From contig JAQWPL010000007.1 of assembly GCA_029245395.1 (NCBI GenBank), positions 34,001 to 98,000 of the forward strand: 64,000 bases of DNA. The letters run 5' to 3'. Of the stretch, positions 1-8,099 are shown piece after piece. This DNA comes from Gammaproteobacteria bacterium. GTDB taxonomy: Bacteria; Pseudomonadota; Gammaproteobacteria; Pseudomonadales; Pseudohongiellaceae. The notes under the pieces were generated by a model, which had not been told where the DNA came from, ran no database searches, and worked only from the letters and a program-made list of their open reading frames with translations. Made by a program: the position numbers and the translations under genes. Every line of letters starts with the position of its first letter. The stretch's first letter is position 1.

Positions 1-693
1 TTCTTCTTTCTCTCCGACTACAACCAGGGTGCCACCAGGCATGGCGCTGATCATACCGTCAAAACGCGAGTCAGAAATTTCTATGTCTTGCTCCACAGGG
101 GTATTAGGCAGAACCATAATAGTCACCGGTCCAACATCTCCCTGCACAACCATGTGAACACCCTGAACACCGTTTTCAATATCCACCCAGCAGTCTTCGG
201 TGACATTAATGTTCAGGTTTTCCATATCCGGAGATTGCATAAATTCACTGCCGATACGGCTATTCATGACAGTGTTTACTTCAGCCAGGGCTAAAGGGGT
301 ATCGTCGTTCAGGAATTCCAGTTCACTGTAGATATGACTGAAGACCATACCCTCCATGGGATTGGCTTCACTCTGCATGAAAATTGCGAGTACACCAATA
401 GCGAGTACGAGGCCAGCGGCGTACTGAGCATTGCGACGCCAGAAGGAATCGTTGGCAGCGGCAACTTCAGTATCCGGGTGGAGCATGCCCTCGGGAATAT
501 CCAGAAGCGTCTGTTTCAAACCTTCAGGCGCAGACACGGCCTCAAGACTGGCTCTGAGGTCAGAATCAAGTTGTTTTAGCTCGACAACCAGATGCTGTCG
601 TTCAGGTGAACTAGCAGCGGCTTCGAGAAACTCTGTAGAGTCATCATGCGGATTGGCATGGGCTCTTTCATTAAATTGTTGGTCTTTCATCAT
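1..693 (-). CDS. DUF3379-family protein, likely anti-sigma partner (partial, runs off the window)
   Basis: The minus strand is open from an ATG-ATG pair at 693 to the window edge, so the C-terminus is missing. The protein begins MMKDQQFNERAHANPHDD and has the acidic N-terminal part typical of DUF3379 (residues about 1-95, with SSPERQ), followed by one hydrophobic segment around residues 103-119 (YAAGLVLAIGVLAIF). The rest (ENLNINVTEDCWVDIENG) would be periplasmic. It lies downstream of and on the same strand as the ECF sigma gene at 878-1417, with a gap of about 185 bases. By position and topology I infer it holds that sigma factor at the membrane. DUF3379 is itself of unknown function, so the anti-sigma role is inference. 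Confidence 0.75.
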   Translation of the reverse strand, partial: MMKDQQFNERAHANPHDDSTEFLEAAASSPERQHLVVELKQLDSDLRASLEAVSAPEGLKQTLLDIPEGMLHPDTEVAAANDSFWRRNAQYAAGLVLAIGVLAIFMQSEANPMEGMVFSHIYSELEFLNDDTPLALAEVNTVMNSRIGSEFMQSPDMENLNINVTEDCWVDIENGVQGVHMVVQGDVGPVTIMVLPNTPVEQDIEISDSRFDGMISAMPGGTLVVVGEKEE

Positions 694-877
694 GTTTTTC
701 CGGGTCAAATCGAAAAAAAACTTTTTAAAATCGTCGTTTTCTACTTTTAGCTACTTTCCTATCTACTTACCTGCCTACTACTTGCTGCTTCTTTTAAGCT
801 AGATTTTTATCAAGTCAGTAGTCTTCAGACCTGGGATGGCGGGTTTTATTTCACACCTTAACTCTTATTAAACCCTA

Positions 878-1417
878 TCAATCCTCATCATCACTTTCCA
901 GCTTGTTCTTTAATTTATTTCTGGCTCGAAATAGTCGGGTCATTACAGTGTTATTGTTCAGATCCAGCATCTGTGCAATTTCTTCACCGCTAAATCCACC
1001 TATGACCTGAAGCAACAAGGGATCCCTGTATTCAGATTCCAATTCAGTGATGGCTTTCTGGAGCATTTCCCGCTCTAGTATCTGGTCAGGCTCCCGTTTG
1101 TCCGTATCAGGTACCGAATAATCGTCAATATCATCTGTGACAGGCCTTTTTTTCTCGTAAAGTCGGGCGTTTTCCCGCCTGAGAATAGTAAAAAGCCAAG
1201 CCTTGGCAGCACCAGGGTTTTGCAGGCTATCGAGAGCTCGCCATGCCCGAAGAAAAGTCTCCTGGGTCAGATCTTCGGCTACCTGTCTGCTTTTGCTTAA
1301 CCAGTAGGCATAACGGAAAATGTCATTATAGAACGCATTGACAAGCTTCTCGTAGCGTTCCTTCTTCGTGCCAGTACCGTCTATCACCGGTTTGTTGTCG
1401 TTATCTTTCGAGGCCAT
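878..1417 (-). CDS. ECF-type RNA polymerase sigma factor
   Basis: The 179-residue protein has the two-domain layout of ECF sigma-70 factors. Region 2 spans about residues 20-95, with the core-binding pattern VAEDLTQETFLRAWRAL and the AWLFTILRR stretch. Region 4 spans about 115-172 and has a helix-turn-helix, FSGEEIAQMLDLNNNTVMTRLFRAR. It would direct RNA polymerase to a small regulon. The gene immediately downstream encodes a DUF3379 membrane protein, the usual neighbour of this sigma group in Gammaproteobacteria, so the pair is probably a membrane-gated stress switch. The highly charged N-terminus (MASKDNDNKPV) is an extension seen in some members. The inducing signal cannot be read from the sequence. 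Confidence 0.88.
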   Translation of the reverse strand: MASKDNDNKPVIDGTGTKKERYEKLVNAFYNDIFRYAYWLSKSRQVAEDLTQETFLRAWRALDSLQNPGAAKAWLFTILRRENARLYEKKRPVTDDIDDYSVPDTDKREPDQILEREMLQKAITELESEYRDPLLLQVIGGFSGEEIAQMLDLNNNTVMTRLFRARNKLKNKLESDDED

Positions 1418-1648
1418 CTTTATTAAATACTATTAAAAACAGAGTATCTTCCCCCTTTAAAAGAGCGAAGCATTATGGACGAAGGGGGGCAAACATAGCA
1501 AGGAAATGGCTTGGTTCGTCTGAATCCCGTACCATTAAAGACTCATTAATTTAAAGGCGATGCTTCGCTAGTCTTTACCAAATCTTAATGGATTGGTGCT
1601 ACTCTTTTCCGCCATCCTTGGGTGAATTTCTGCTTGATACTGTAGGCC

Positions 1649-2344
1649 ATGAGCAATAAAAAGATTGTCATAATTGAAGACGAACCAGATATTCTGGAAG
1701 TGCTGAGTTATAACCTCAAGCGCGAAGGATTTGAGGTGTTTTCAGCCATAAACGGAACGCTTGGATTATCCATTGTTGAAAAGGAATTGCCCGATCTCGT
1801 TCTCCTCGATCTGATGTTGCCGGGCATGGATGGCATAGAAATCTGCAGCACCGTTAAAGCTAATCCGGCCACCCAAAATACCCTGATCATCATGGTTACG
1901 GCAAAAGGGGAAGAGAGCGATATTGTGCTTGGTCTTGGTGTAGGGGCAGATGACTACATTTCCAAGCCCTTTAGCCCTAAAGAACTGGTTGCGCGCGTCA
2001 AAGCTGTTTTACGCAGGGGTGTCCTGGTAGAAACCACTTCCCAGACTGACAAAGTGGAAGTGGGTCAACTGGTTATTGATTCCACTAAATACGAAGTAAT
2101 AATAGAAGGACGAGAAGTCAGACTGACAGCAACGGAATTCCGACTTCTGCATTATCTGGCCAGTAATCCTGGCAGGGTTTTCTCCCGTGAACAGCTGCTG
2201 AGCCGGGCAATGGGTGATGATGTTGTGGTGGTAGACCGAAATATCGATGTCCATATCCGCGGTATCCGCAAAAAAATGGACATGGAGCCGCCACTTATTG
2301 AAACGATCAGAGGGGTAGGATATCGATTGCGGGATACAGCTTAA
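1649..2344 (+). CDS. phoB: Phosphate regulon response regulator PhoB
   Basis: The protein has 231 residues, the usual PhoB length. The receiver domain (1-120) has the acidic pocket EDEPD near the N-terminus, phospho-acceptor Asp54 in LVLLDLMLPGMDG, and the conserved Lys in MVTAKGEE. The OmpR/PhoB winged-helix domain (about 135-229) contains LTATEFRLLHYLASNPGRVF and ends in IETIRGVGYRL. It is followed after 122 bases by a sensor kinase gene on the same strand, which fits phoB-phoR order. I could not find a convincing pair of Pho-box direct repeats upstream, so autoregulation is not shown. No pst or phoU gene lies nearby, so the phosphate assignment rests on family resemblance and the phoR-like partner. 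Confidence 0.85.
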   Translation: MSNKKIVIIEDEPDILEVLSYNLKREGFEVFSAINGTLGLSIVEKELPDLVLLDLMLPGMDGIEICSTVKANPATQNTLIIMVTAKGEESDIVLGLGVGADDYISKPFSPKELVARVKAVLRRGVLVETTSQTDKVEVGQLVIDSTKYEVIIEGREVRLTATEFRLLHYLASNPGRVFSREQLLSRAMGDDVVVVDRNIDVHIRGIRKKMDMEPPLIETIRGVGYRLRDTA

Positions 2345-2466
2345 TCAATCTGAAACAATACATAATTAATCAGAGGTTCCTTTATAATGCTGTCCCCAAG
2401 TAAAGCCTCAGTTCTGATGGAATACTGAGAATCAATGTCTACACTTCTTAGGGGTTAGATAGAACG

Positions 2467-4266
2467 ATGTTTCTCAAGTCACATTATTTTTGGCGTACCT
2501 ATCTGGGGTATGTAGTTGTGGCGTTGATAGGCACTACCCTGTTTGCTGCCTCCTTGATAAAGAAGACGGAGCAACAAGTTCAGGAAAGTCTGGATACCTC
2601 TCTTTCTGTTTCTGCCGAATTGCTCAAAATTGCTATTTCTCCTGCCCTTCGAAATCTGAATTATCAGTTAATCAGAGAGACGTCTGAGACTATTGCAGGA
2701 TTGTCTCAGTTACGCATTACTATAATTGATAATAATGGACTGATACTCGCCGATTCACATGAAAATCCTTTTGTTATGGATAATCATTTTAGGCGCCCCG
2801 AAGTCCAGCTAGCAGTCATAAATGGTATTGGCAGAGCGCAACGTTACAGTTTTACCTTGCAAGAAGATTTTCAGTACCTGGCTATACCAATGTATTCACA
2901 AAGTCAGCTTCTCGGTTTTGCCCGAGTGGCAAAATCATCTTCTTCGTTGGCCGCTGATATATCTCAGGCGCAGTTTTTACTATTGCGTAACTCTGCTTTT
3001 GCCACCTTCTTTATCCTGCTGCTTGCTTTTTATTTGGCCGCACGGCAGGCCAGTAAAGTAGCGGAACTTACTGCGGTGACAGAAGAAATATCCCGCGGGA
3101 ATTTTACGCATAGAATTCCGGAGGGAAATAACGTTGGGTTAAAAAAAATGTCGGAAGCTATTAACCAGATGGCGCGTAGCTCAGCACAAAGTGTTACTGA
3201 AAATACGGCAGACAGTAATCGTCTGTCGACAATTTTCACTTGTATGGTGGAGGGTGTAATTGATATTGGAATGGATCAGAATATTCTTCATATCAATGAA
3301 GCCGCGGCGCGCATGTTATCCATCAATGAAAAATCATGTATTGGTAAACCCTTGTGGAAGGAAACTAGAAACCAGGAAATAATTAATGCACTGGATGAGG
3401 CTATCAAAACACATTCAGTAATCAATACTCAGGTGCAGCTAAGCAAGGATAAAATCCAGCAAACAGTCGAACTTTATGTGGCATCTCTGAGTGATGAAGA
3501 TGACAAACCAATAGGAGCAGTTCTGGTTTTGCATGACATCACCGAACTAAAAAATCTGGAAAGAGTACGTACTGATTTTGTTGCCAATGCGTCTCATGAA
3601 TTAAAAACGCCCATCACTGCAATCAGGGGTCTGACTGAAACGATCCTAGGTGATGAAGAAGTTGATGATGAAACGGTAACAAGATTTATCGGACGAGTGC
3701 ATTCACAAAGTCTCAGGTTGTCCCAACTGGTGGGAGATTTGATGGCAATCTCCCGTCTTGAAAACAGCCAGGGAAATGAAGATTTCAGCAAAATAAATTT
3801 CACCGACCTGATTCGTCAGACAGTTCAGGAAGTGCAATCGACTGCAGATGAAAATGAACACAAGCTGGTCACTGAATTAACAGATGAAGGGTTGGAGGTT
3901 TACGGAGACCGACAGAATCTTCGCCAATTGGTGGATAACCTGATAGACAATGCCATGAAATATACAACTGATTCCGGCACAATTACGGTCAAGTTGCTTA
4001 AGGATGAACAAACGGCAGAGTTGCAAGTAAGCGACACCGGAATCGGCATTAGCCCAAAGTATCAGAGTCGTGTTTTTGAGCGATTCTACCGGGTTGATAA
4101 AGCCAGATCCCAAAGTCTGGGTGGAACAGGTCTGGGACTTTCGATAGTGAAAAATATTGCTGATAAACACAGTGGGTCTGTGAGTGTAAAAAGCAAGTTA
4201 GGTAGCGGATCAACCTTTATATTTCGGATTCCATTGGAAAAACCTGTTGGGGTTAAGTCTGATTAA
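2467..4266 (+). CDS. phoR: Phosphate regulon sensor histidine kinase PhoR
   Basis: This is a 599-residue inner-membrane kinase. There are transmembrane segments near residues 10-30 and 175-195, enclosing a periplasmic sensor region of about 140 residues. A HAMP region follows (about 190-245), then a PAS domain (about 250-355). HisKA has the H-box VANASHELKTPITAIRG with His377. The HATPase_c domain has the N-box LVDNLIDNAMKY, the G1 box SDTGIGIS and the G2 box GTGLGLSIV. E. coli PhoR is about 430 residues and lacks the large extracytoplasmic domain, so this is the long form seen in many marine gammaproteobacteria and in Bacillus. It should phosphorylate the product of the gene just upstream. 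A Shine-Dalgarno-like GGGGTTAG precedes the ATG. Confidence 0.83.
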   Translation: MFLKSHYFWRTYLGYVVVALIGTTLFAASLIKKTEQQVQESLDTSLSVSAELLKIAISPALRNLNYQLIRETSETIAGLSQLRITIIDNNGLILADSHENPFVMDNHFRRPEVQLAVINGIGRAQRYSFTLQEDFQYLAIPMYSQSQLLGFARVAKSSSSLAADISQAQFLLLRNSAFATFFILLLAFYLAARQASKVAELTAVTEEISRGNFTHRIPEGNNVGLKKMSEAINQMARSSAQSVTENTADSNRLSTIFTCMVEGVIDIGMDQNILHINEAAARMLSINEKSCIGKPLWKETRNQEIINALDEAIKTHSVINTQVQLSKDKIQQTVELYVASLSDEDDKPIGAVLVLHDITELKNLERVRTDFVANASHELKTPITAIRGLTETILGDEEVDDETVTRFIGRVHSQSLRLSQLVGDLMAISRLENSQGNEDFSKINFTDLIRQTVQEVQSTADENEHKLVTELTDEGLEVYGDRQNLRQLVDNLIDNAMKYTTDSGTITVKLLKDEQTAELQVSDTGIGISPKYQSRVFERFYRVDKARSQSLGGTGLGLSIVKNIADKHSGSVSVKSKLGSGSTFIFRIPLEKPVGVKSD

Positions 4267-4391
4267 AAACGGGACTGGATTTATCTGTGTTCCATCATTC
4301 GGATAAAGATCAACATATCCAGCCACCAATATTGCTGAAGATGTAATCTTTATGATAGAAGGTAAGTTAGTCAAACATTAAGATTAAATCT

Positions 4392-5663
4392 ATGCGCCTT
4401 TTTATTGTCATCACACTCGTAATTTCACTGTTTGCCTGCACTTCTGTTTCACAGCAAGACAGTCCTGTCAGTGCGGCTCACATTATTGCTACTTATATAG
4501 CCATTGCACAGGCAAGCTACGAAGATTCGCTAATTACTGCGCGCACTCTTGATACAACAATAAATGCTTTCCTTGCCAGTCCTTCTGAACAAACATTGGC
4601 AGATGCTAGACAGGCATGGCTGGATGCCCGCATTCCCTACCAGCAGACAGAAGCTTATCGTTTTGGTAATTCTGTCGTCGATGAATGGGAAGGGCGGGTA
4701 AATGCCTGGCCATTGGATGAAGGGTTGATTGATTACACTGCAGCATCCTATGGAGAGGAATCGGATTTCAATTATTTTTACAGTGCTAACATTATTGGCA
4801 ATAAAATAATTGATGCCGGCGGTATTATGGTCGATGCGGCGGTCATTTCACCCCAGCTGTTAGCTGAAGAGCTGCATGAACTTGATGGTGTGGAAGCCAA
4901 TGTTGCCACCGGTTATCACGCGATTGAATTTTTACTCTGGGGCCAGGATCTGAATGGCACTAATCCAGGTGCCGGAGAGCGCTCCTGGACGGACTATTCA
5001 ATTCAAAACTGCACCAACGGCAATTGTGATCGGCGCGGTGATTACCTGAAATCAGCATCTGTACTTCTGGTCAACGACCTGGAAGAAATGACTCAGAATT
5101 GGCTGCCAGGCGGTCAGGCTTACAATGATCTGATGGCCAAAGGCCCCCAGGGTGGACTGGCCACCATGCTTACAGGCATGGGTAGCTTGGCCTATGGCGA
5201 GCTTGCTGGAGAACGCATCCGCCTGGGAATGCTGCTCAATGACCCGGAAGAAGAGCATGACTGCTTTTCCGACAATACCCACAATTCCCATTATTACGAT
5301 GCCCTTGGTATTAGTAATGTCTATCTGGGTGAATACCTGCGCATCAATGGCGAGTCAGTCTCAGGACCTTCGCTTGCGGATTTGATCCTTCAACAGGCCC
5401 CTGGAATTTCTGCGGAAATGTTTGCTCGTCTTGAAGAAACAGAATCTGCCATGTCGGCCATGGTGGAGTCAGCAGAGCAGGGTCAACCGTTTGATGTGCT
5501 CATTGGTCGGGACAATGCAGAAGGAGAGGTCATTATCGACCGTGCTGTCGATGCCCTAATGGAAGAAACCCGTACCATTGAAAAAATAATCAACGAACTC
5601 GCTTTGAATAATGTCAGTATCGAAGGATCAACCAGCCTTGACGATCCCACGGCTGTATTTTAA
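4392..5663 (+). CDS. Imelysin-family (M75) lipoprotein
   Basis: The 423-residue protein starts with a lipoprotein signal (MRLFIVITLVISLFAC, lipobox LFAC), so it should be anchored in a membrane after export. The two-repeat helical imelysin fold is indicated by RQAWLDARIPYQQTEAYRFG and by the family motif GxHxxE at about residues 174-179 (GYHAIEFLLWGQD). Imelysins were named for insulin cleavage, but most are thought to be iron-uptake components related to EfeO, and they are commonly iron-regulated. Here the gene heads a cluster with a DUF1111 di-heme protein, another imelysin and DUF1513, an arrangement known from other proteobacteria. The 3' end overlaps the next reading frame by up to 53 bases, which implies translational coupling. 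Substrate and enzymatic activity are not shown. Confidence 0.85.
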   Translation: MRLFIVITLVISLFACTSVSQQDSPVSAAHIIATYIAIAQASYEDSLITARTLDTTINAFLASPSEQTLADARQAWLDARIPYQQTEAYRFGNSVVDEWEGRVNAWPLDEGLIDYTAASYGEESDFNYFYSANIIGNKIIDAGGIMVDAAVISPQLLAEELHELDGVEANVATGYHAIEFLLWGQDLNGTNPGAGERSWTDYSIQNCTNGNCDRRGDYLKSASVLLVNDLEEMTQNWLPGGQAYNDLMAKGPQGGLATMLTGMGSLAYGELAGERIRLGMLLNDPEEEHDCFSDNTHNSHYYDALGISNVYLGEYLRINGESVSGPSLADLILQQAPGISAEMFARLEETESAMSAMVESAEQGQPFDVLIGRDNAEGEVIIDRAVDALMEETRTIEKIINELALNNVSIEGSTSLDDPTAVF

Positions 5664-6807
5664 GCTTTTTTTCTTTTCTGTTTTATCAGCCTTGTCCGTT
5701 GAGGTACAAGCGCAGCCTGAGCTGGATTTTTATTCCGGCAAAGCTCTGTTCGAGAAAAACTGGATTCCTGCACCTGCTTCCACCACAGCCAGTGATGGCC
5801 TTGGCCCCTATTACAATGCCCGGTCTTGTAACCAGTGCCACCCGGATGGCGGCAGAGGCAGCAAAGAACAGTCATTGGTTGTGCACAGTAATGATCCGGT
5901 CTATGGCCAGCAGTTGCAGAAGTTCGCCATTCCTGGCATCCCTGTTGAAGCCCGTGTTGAATTTGATGCTGACCAGGAAGGCGGCTATCAAATAATCGAA
6001 ATGCACTATGGTGATCTCGAGAATTCGGTACTGTCCCCGAGACTAGCCCCTTCACTGCACGGTCTGGCGTTGTTGGAATCCATTCCAGAGTCTGTCATCA
6101 CCGCGTTAGCCGATGAAGAAGACAGTAACGCGGATAGTATCTCTGGCCGAGCCAATCTGGTTGCTGATGAAAATGGCAGCTTTGCCTTGGGTCGTTTTGG
6201 TTGGAAAGCAGGACAGACATCTTTAGTAAAACAAGTGGCCAGAGCGTTGAGCCTAGATCTTGGGCTTGGTAATCCTTTGCAACCATCACCTTATGGGGAC
6301 TGCACCGAAGCCCAATCGCAATGTCTTGCAACACCTGATGGAAACTCCGCACACCACGATGACCTGGAAGCTGGTGAGACAGTTCTGTCGCTTCTTCTGT
6401 CTTATATAAGCGGCTTACCTGAACCATCACAAGAAAATGCGGATCATCCTACAGTGCGGCGCGGTCAAAAACTGTTCAATCAGACAGGTTGTGCTGACTG
6501 TCATCTTCCAGAAATAGCTTTTGGAGGTAGTGTGCTGCAACCCTATTCTGATTTATTGCTACATGACATGGGGCCTGGTCTGGCCGATGAGTTACGCGAA
6601 GGTATTGCTGCTGGCAGTGAATGGCGCACGCCGCCTTTATGGGGGTTGGGACAGCAAAATGGCGAATATCTGCATGATGGCAGGGCGGATACCCTGGAAA
6701 CGGCCATTCTCTGGCACGATGGGGAAGCCGCCAAGGCAAAGCGTAAATATGAGCGCCTGACCGAGGCTCAGCGCAGTGATGTAAACACCTTCCTTGATAG
6801 TCTATAA
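5611..6807 (+). CDS. DUF1111 di-heme oxidoreductase-like protein
   Basis: The 398-residue secreted protein has two heme c sites: CNQCH at residues 73-77 and CADCH at 294-298. The arrangement matches the DUF1111 family (once called thiol oxidoreductases, related to di-heme peroxidases), including the C-terminal SEWRTPPLWGLG...YLHDGRADTLETAILWHDGEA region. A signal peptide ends near VEVQAQ. The long frame starts with ATG at 5611 inside the imelysin gene. A TTG at 5638 would give a shorter leader (LTIPRLYFKLFFFSV) and a smaller overlap, and I cannot decide between them. Location between two imelysins suggests it changes the redox state of iron in the periplasm, which is inference. Confidence 0.85.
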   Translation: MSVSKDQPALTIPRLYFKLFFFSVLSALSVEVQAQPELDFYSGKALFEKNWIPAPASTTASDGLGPYYNARSCNQCHPDGGRGSKEQSLVVHSNDPVYGQQLQKFAIPGIPVEARVEFDADQEGGYQIIEMHYGDLENSVLSPRLAPSLHGLALLESIPESVITALADEEDSNADSISGRANLVADENGSFALGRFGWKAGQTSLVKQVARALSLDLGLGNPLQPSPYGDCTEAQSQCLATPDGNSAHHDDLEAGETVLSLLLSYISGLPEPSQENADHPTVRRGQKLFNQTGCADCHLPEIAFGGSVLQPYSDLLLHDMGPGLADELREGIAAGSEWRTPPLWGLGQQNGEYLHDGRADTLETAILWHDGEAAKAKRKYERLTEAQRSDVNTFLDSL

Positions 6808-6821
6808 TGAGAACTATTCTC
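6803..6821 (+). promoter_or_regulatory. Candidate Fur box before the second imelysin gene
   Basis: The 19 bases TATAATGAGAACTATTCTC match the classical Fur consensus GATAATGATAATCATTATC at 14 of 19 positions and form an imperfect inverted repeat (GAGAA/TTCTC). It overlaps the stop of the DUF1111 gene and lies 17 bases before the ATG at 6839. This position would let Fur act on an internal promoter serving the second imelysin and the DUF1513, peroxidase and siderophore genes that follow. Confidence 0.6.
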
Positions 6822-6838
6822 AATTAGAATATCCATCT

Positions 6839-7915
6839 ATGAAATTTCGTTATGCTTTTATTGCGGCCGGTTTGACAGCAAACCTGCTGATAGCCCAGCC
6901 TGCCGATGAGTCCGCTGAAAACTGGACCGAGGTCAACCTGGCTGTCACAGACAGTCACGTCATCCCTGCCTACACCTCCTTGATGCAGGCAACGCAGGAA
7001 CTTGAAACTATTGCAGACGCTTTTTGCCGCTCACCTGATGCAGAAGGTCTCGCCAGTTTTCAGGACAAATTCCATAGCAGTATGGATCCCTGGCAGCAGA
7101 TACAACATATCCAGTTTGGTCCCATTACCTATTTCAACTGGAATTTCAGAATTCATTACTGGCCTGATGAGCAAGGTACGGGTGCTCGCCAGCTTGATGC
7201 CCTGATAGCAGCCGAAAACCAGAATATTTTGAGTAGTGACAACTTCGCCGTAGAGAGTGTCGCCGTGCAGGGTTATCCTGCACTGGAACGATTGCTTTTC
7301 GAAGCCGACAGTCTTACCTCGCTGCAGGGTAATCCCTATCGCTGCCAGGTGGCACAAACCATAACGCGAAACATTAGTGAAATTACCCGTGGCGTACAAA
7401 CGCGTTGGGTGGATGAGTTCAGAACAACGGTGGCCAATGCTGATGAGCGCGGTTTTTTTGAAAGTGCAGAAGATGCCACAATAGATTTTCTGAAAGCCCA
7501 GGTAGAACCGGTAAGGCGCATCCAGCAGCAGAAACTGGAAGAGGTTTTGGGTGAAAGCGCAGGCCGGGAACGAGTTCAGCGAGCTGAATCATGGCGCTCA
7601 GATAGATCGTTGAGAAATATCCGGTTGAATATTTTGGCACTCGAAGGCCTGTTTAACGGAGCTGATGATTCGGGTGTTCAATTAAGCAGCGTCCTGCTGA
7701 CCGAAGACGTAGCAACCATCAATAACGATTTCACTGAACTCAATGCTTCTCTTGCCGCCTTGCCAGATTCATTTGCTGAAACCCTGGAGGTAGATGGGGG
7801 TCGCGAAAATCTGGAGCAAGTCATTGCACAACTTGATACCCTTTTTGAAGCCTTGGAAGCGGCATTGAAAAACACAGACCTCTACCTTGGTTTTAATTCC
7901 CTGGACGGGGATTAG
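6839..7915 (+). CDS. Second imelysin-family protein
   Basis: I start this gene at ATG 6839 rather than at 6794, because MKFRYAFIAAGLTANLLIAQ is a normal signal peptide while the upstream 15 codons overlap the Fur box. The mature protein (about 338 residues) has the imelysin halves: FQDKFHSSMDPWQQIQHIQFG near residue 60 and the motif region VQGYPALERLLFEAD. The usual GxHxxE is changed to GYPALE, so the histidine is lost. That divergence is usual for the second member of such pairs. No lipobox is present, so it is probably soluble in the periplasm. It is predicted to be Fur-regulated and to work with the upstream imelysin and DUF1111 proteins in iron acquisition. The following 180 bases hold REP-like repeats. 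Confidence 0.8.
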   Translation: MKFRYAFIAAGLTANLLIAQPADESAENWTEVNLAVTDSHVIPAYTSLMQATQELETIADAFCRSPDAEGLASFQDKFHSSMDPWQQIQHIQFGPITYFNWNFRIHYWPDEQGTGARQLDALIAAENQNILSSDNFAVESVAVQGYPALERLLFEADSLTSLQGNPYRCQVAQTITRNISEITRGVQTRWVDEFRTTVANADERGFFESAEDATIDFLKAQVEPVRRIQQQKLEEVLGESAGRERVQRAESWRSDRSLRNIRLNILALEGLFNGADDSGVQLSSVLLTEDVATINNDFTELNASLAALPDSFAETLEVDGGRENLEQVIAQLDTLFEALEAALKNTDLYLGFNSLDGD

Positions 7916-7929
7916 GTTTGAAAATAACG

Positions 7930-8083
7930 GCGGAGATCGGCCTCCGGCCTCTTCCGCCCTACGCTGAATTCAAATATTTTTTTTGGCGGAAGAGGTCAGC
8001 GATCTCCATCGGGAGAAACCAAAGAAGTTGAACAGTTAACCTTGTAGGACGGAAGAGCGTAGCGATCTCCGCCGGGCGAAGCT
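7930..8083 (+). repeat. Cluster of three REP-like palindromic units
   Basis: Three related units of about 30-40 bases sit between the imelysin and DUF1513 genes. One is in reverse orientation (7930-7965, ending CTCTTCCGCCCTACG). Two are forward (7984-8013, GGCGGAAGAGGTCAGCGATC, and 8044-8083, GGACGGAAGAGCGTAGCGAT). Each can fold by pairing GGCGGA with TCCGCC. The third unit continues with CCGGGCGAAGCTAAAATAT, and a near-identical copy lies at 63157-63200. No REP-associated tyrosine transposase gene is in the window. Such elements can act as mRNA stabilisers or attenuators between cluster genes. Confidence 0.7.
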
Positions 8084-8099
8084 AAAATATTACCCTGTG

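Noticed and set aside
1540..1648. Possible Pho box before phoB
   Set aside because: No pair of CTGTCAT-like direct repeats could be found.
4330..4391. Possible Fur box before the first imelysin
   Set aside because: The bases around TTTATGATAGAAGG do not fit the consensus well enough.
5660..6430. Minus-strand frames opposite the DUF1111 gene
   Set aside because: Composition is not protein-like, and the plus strand has clear heme motifs.
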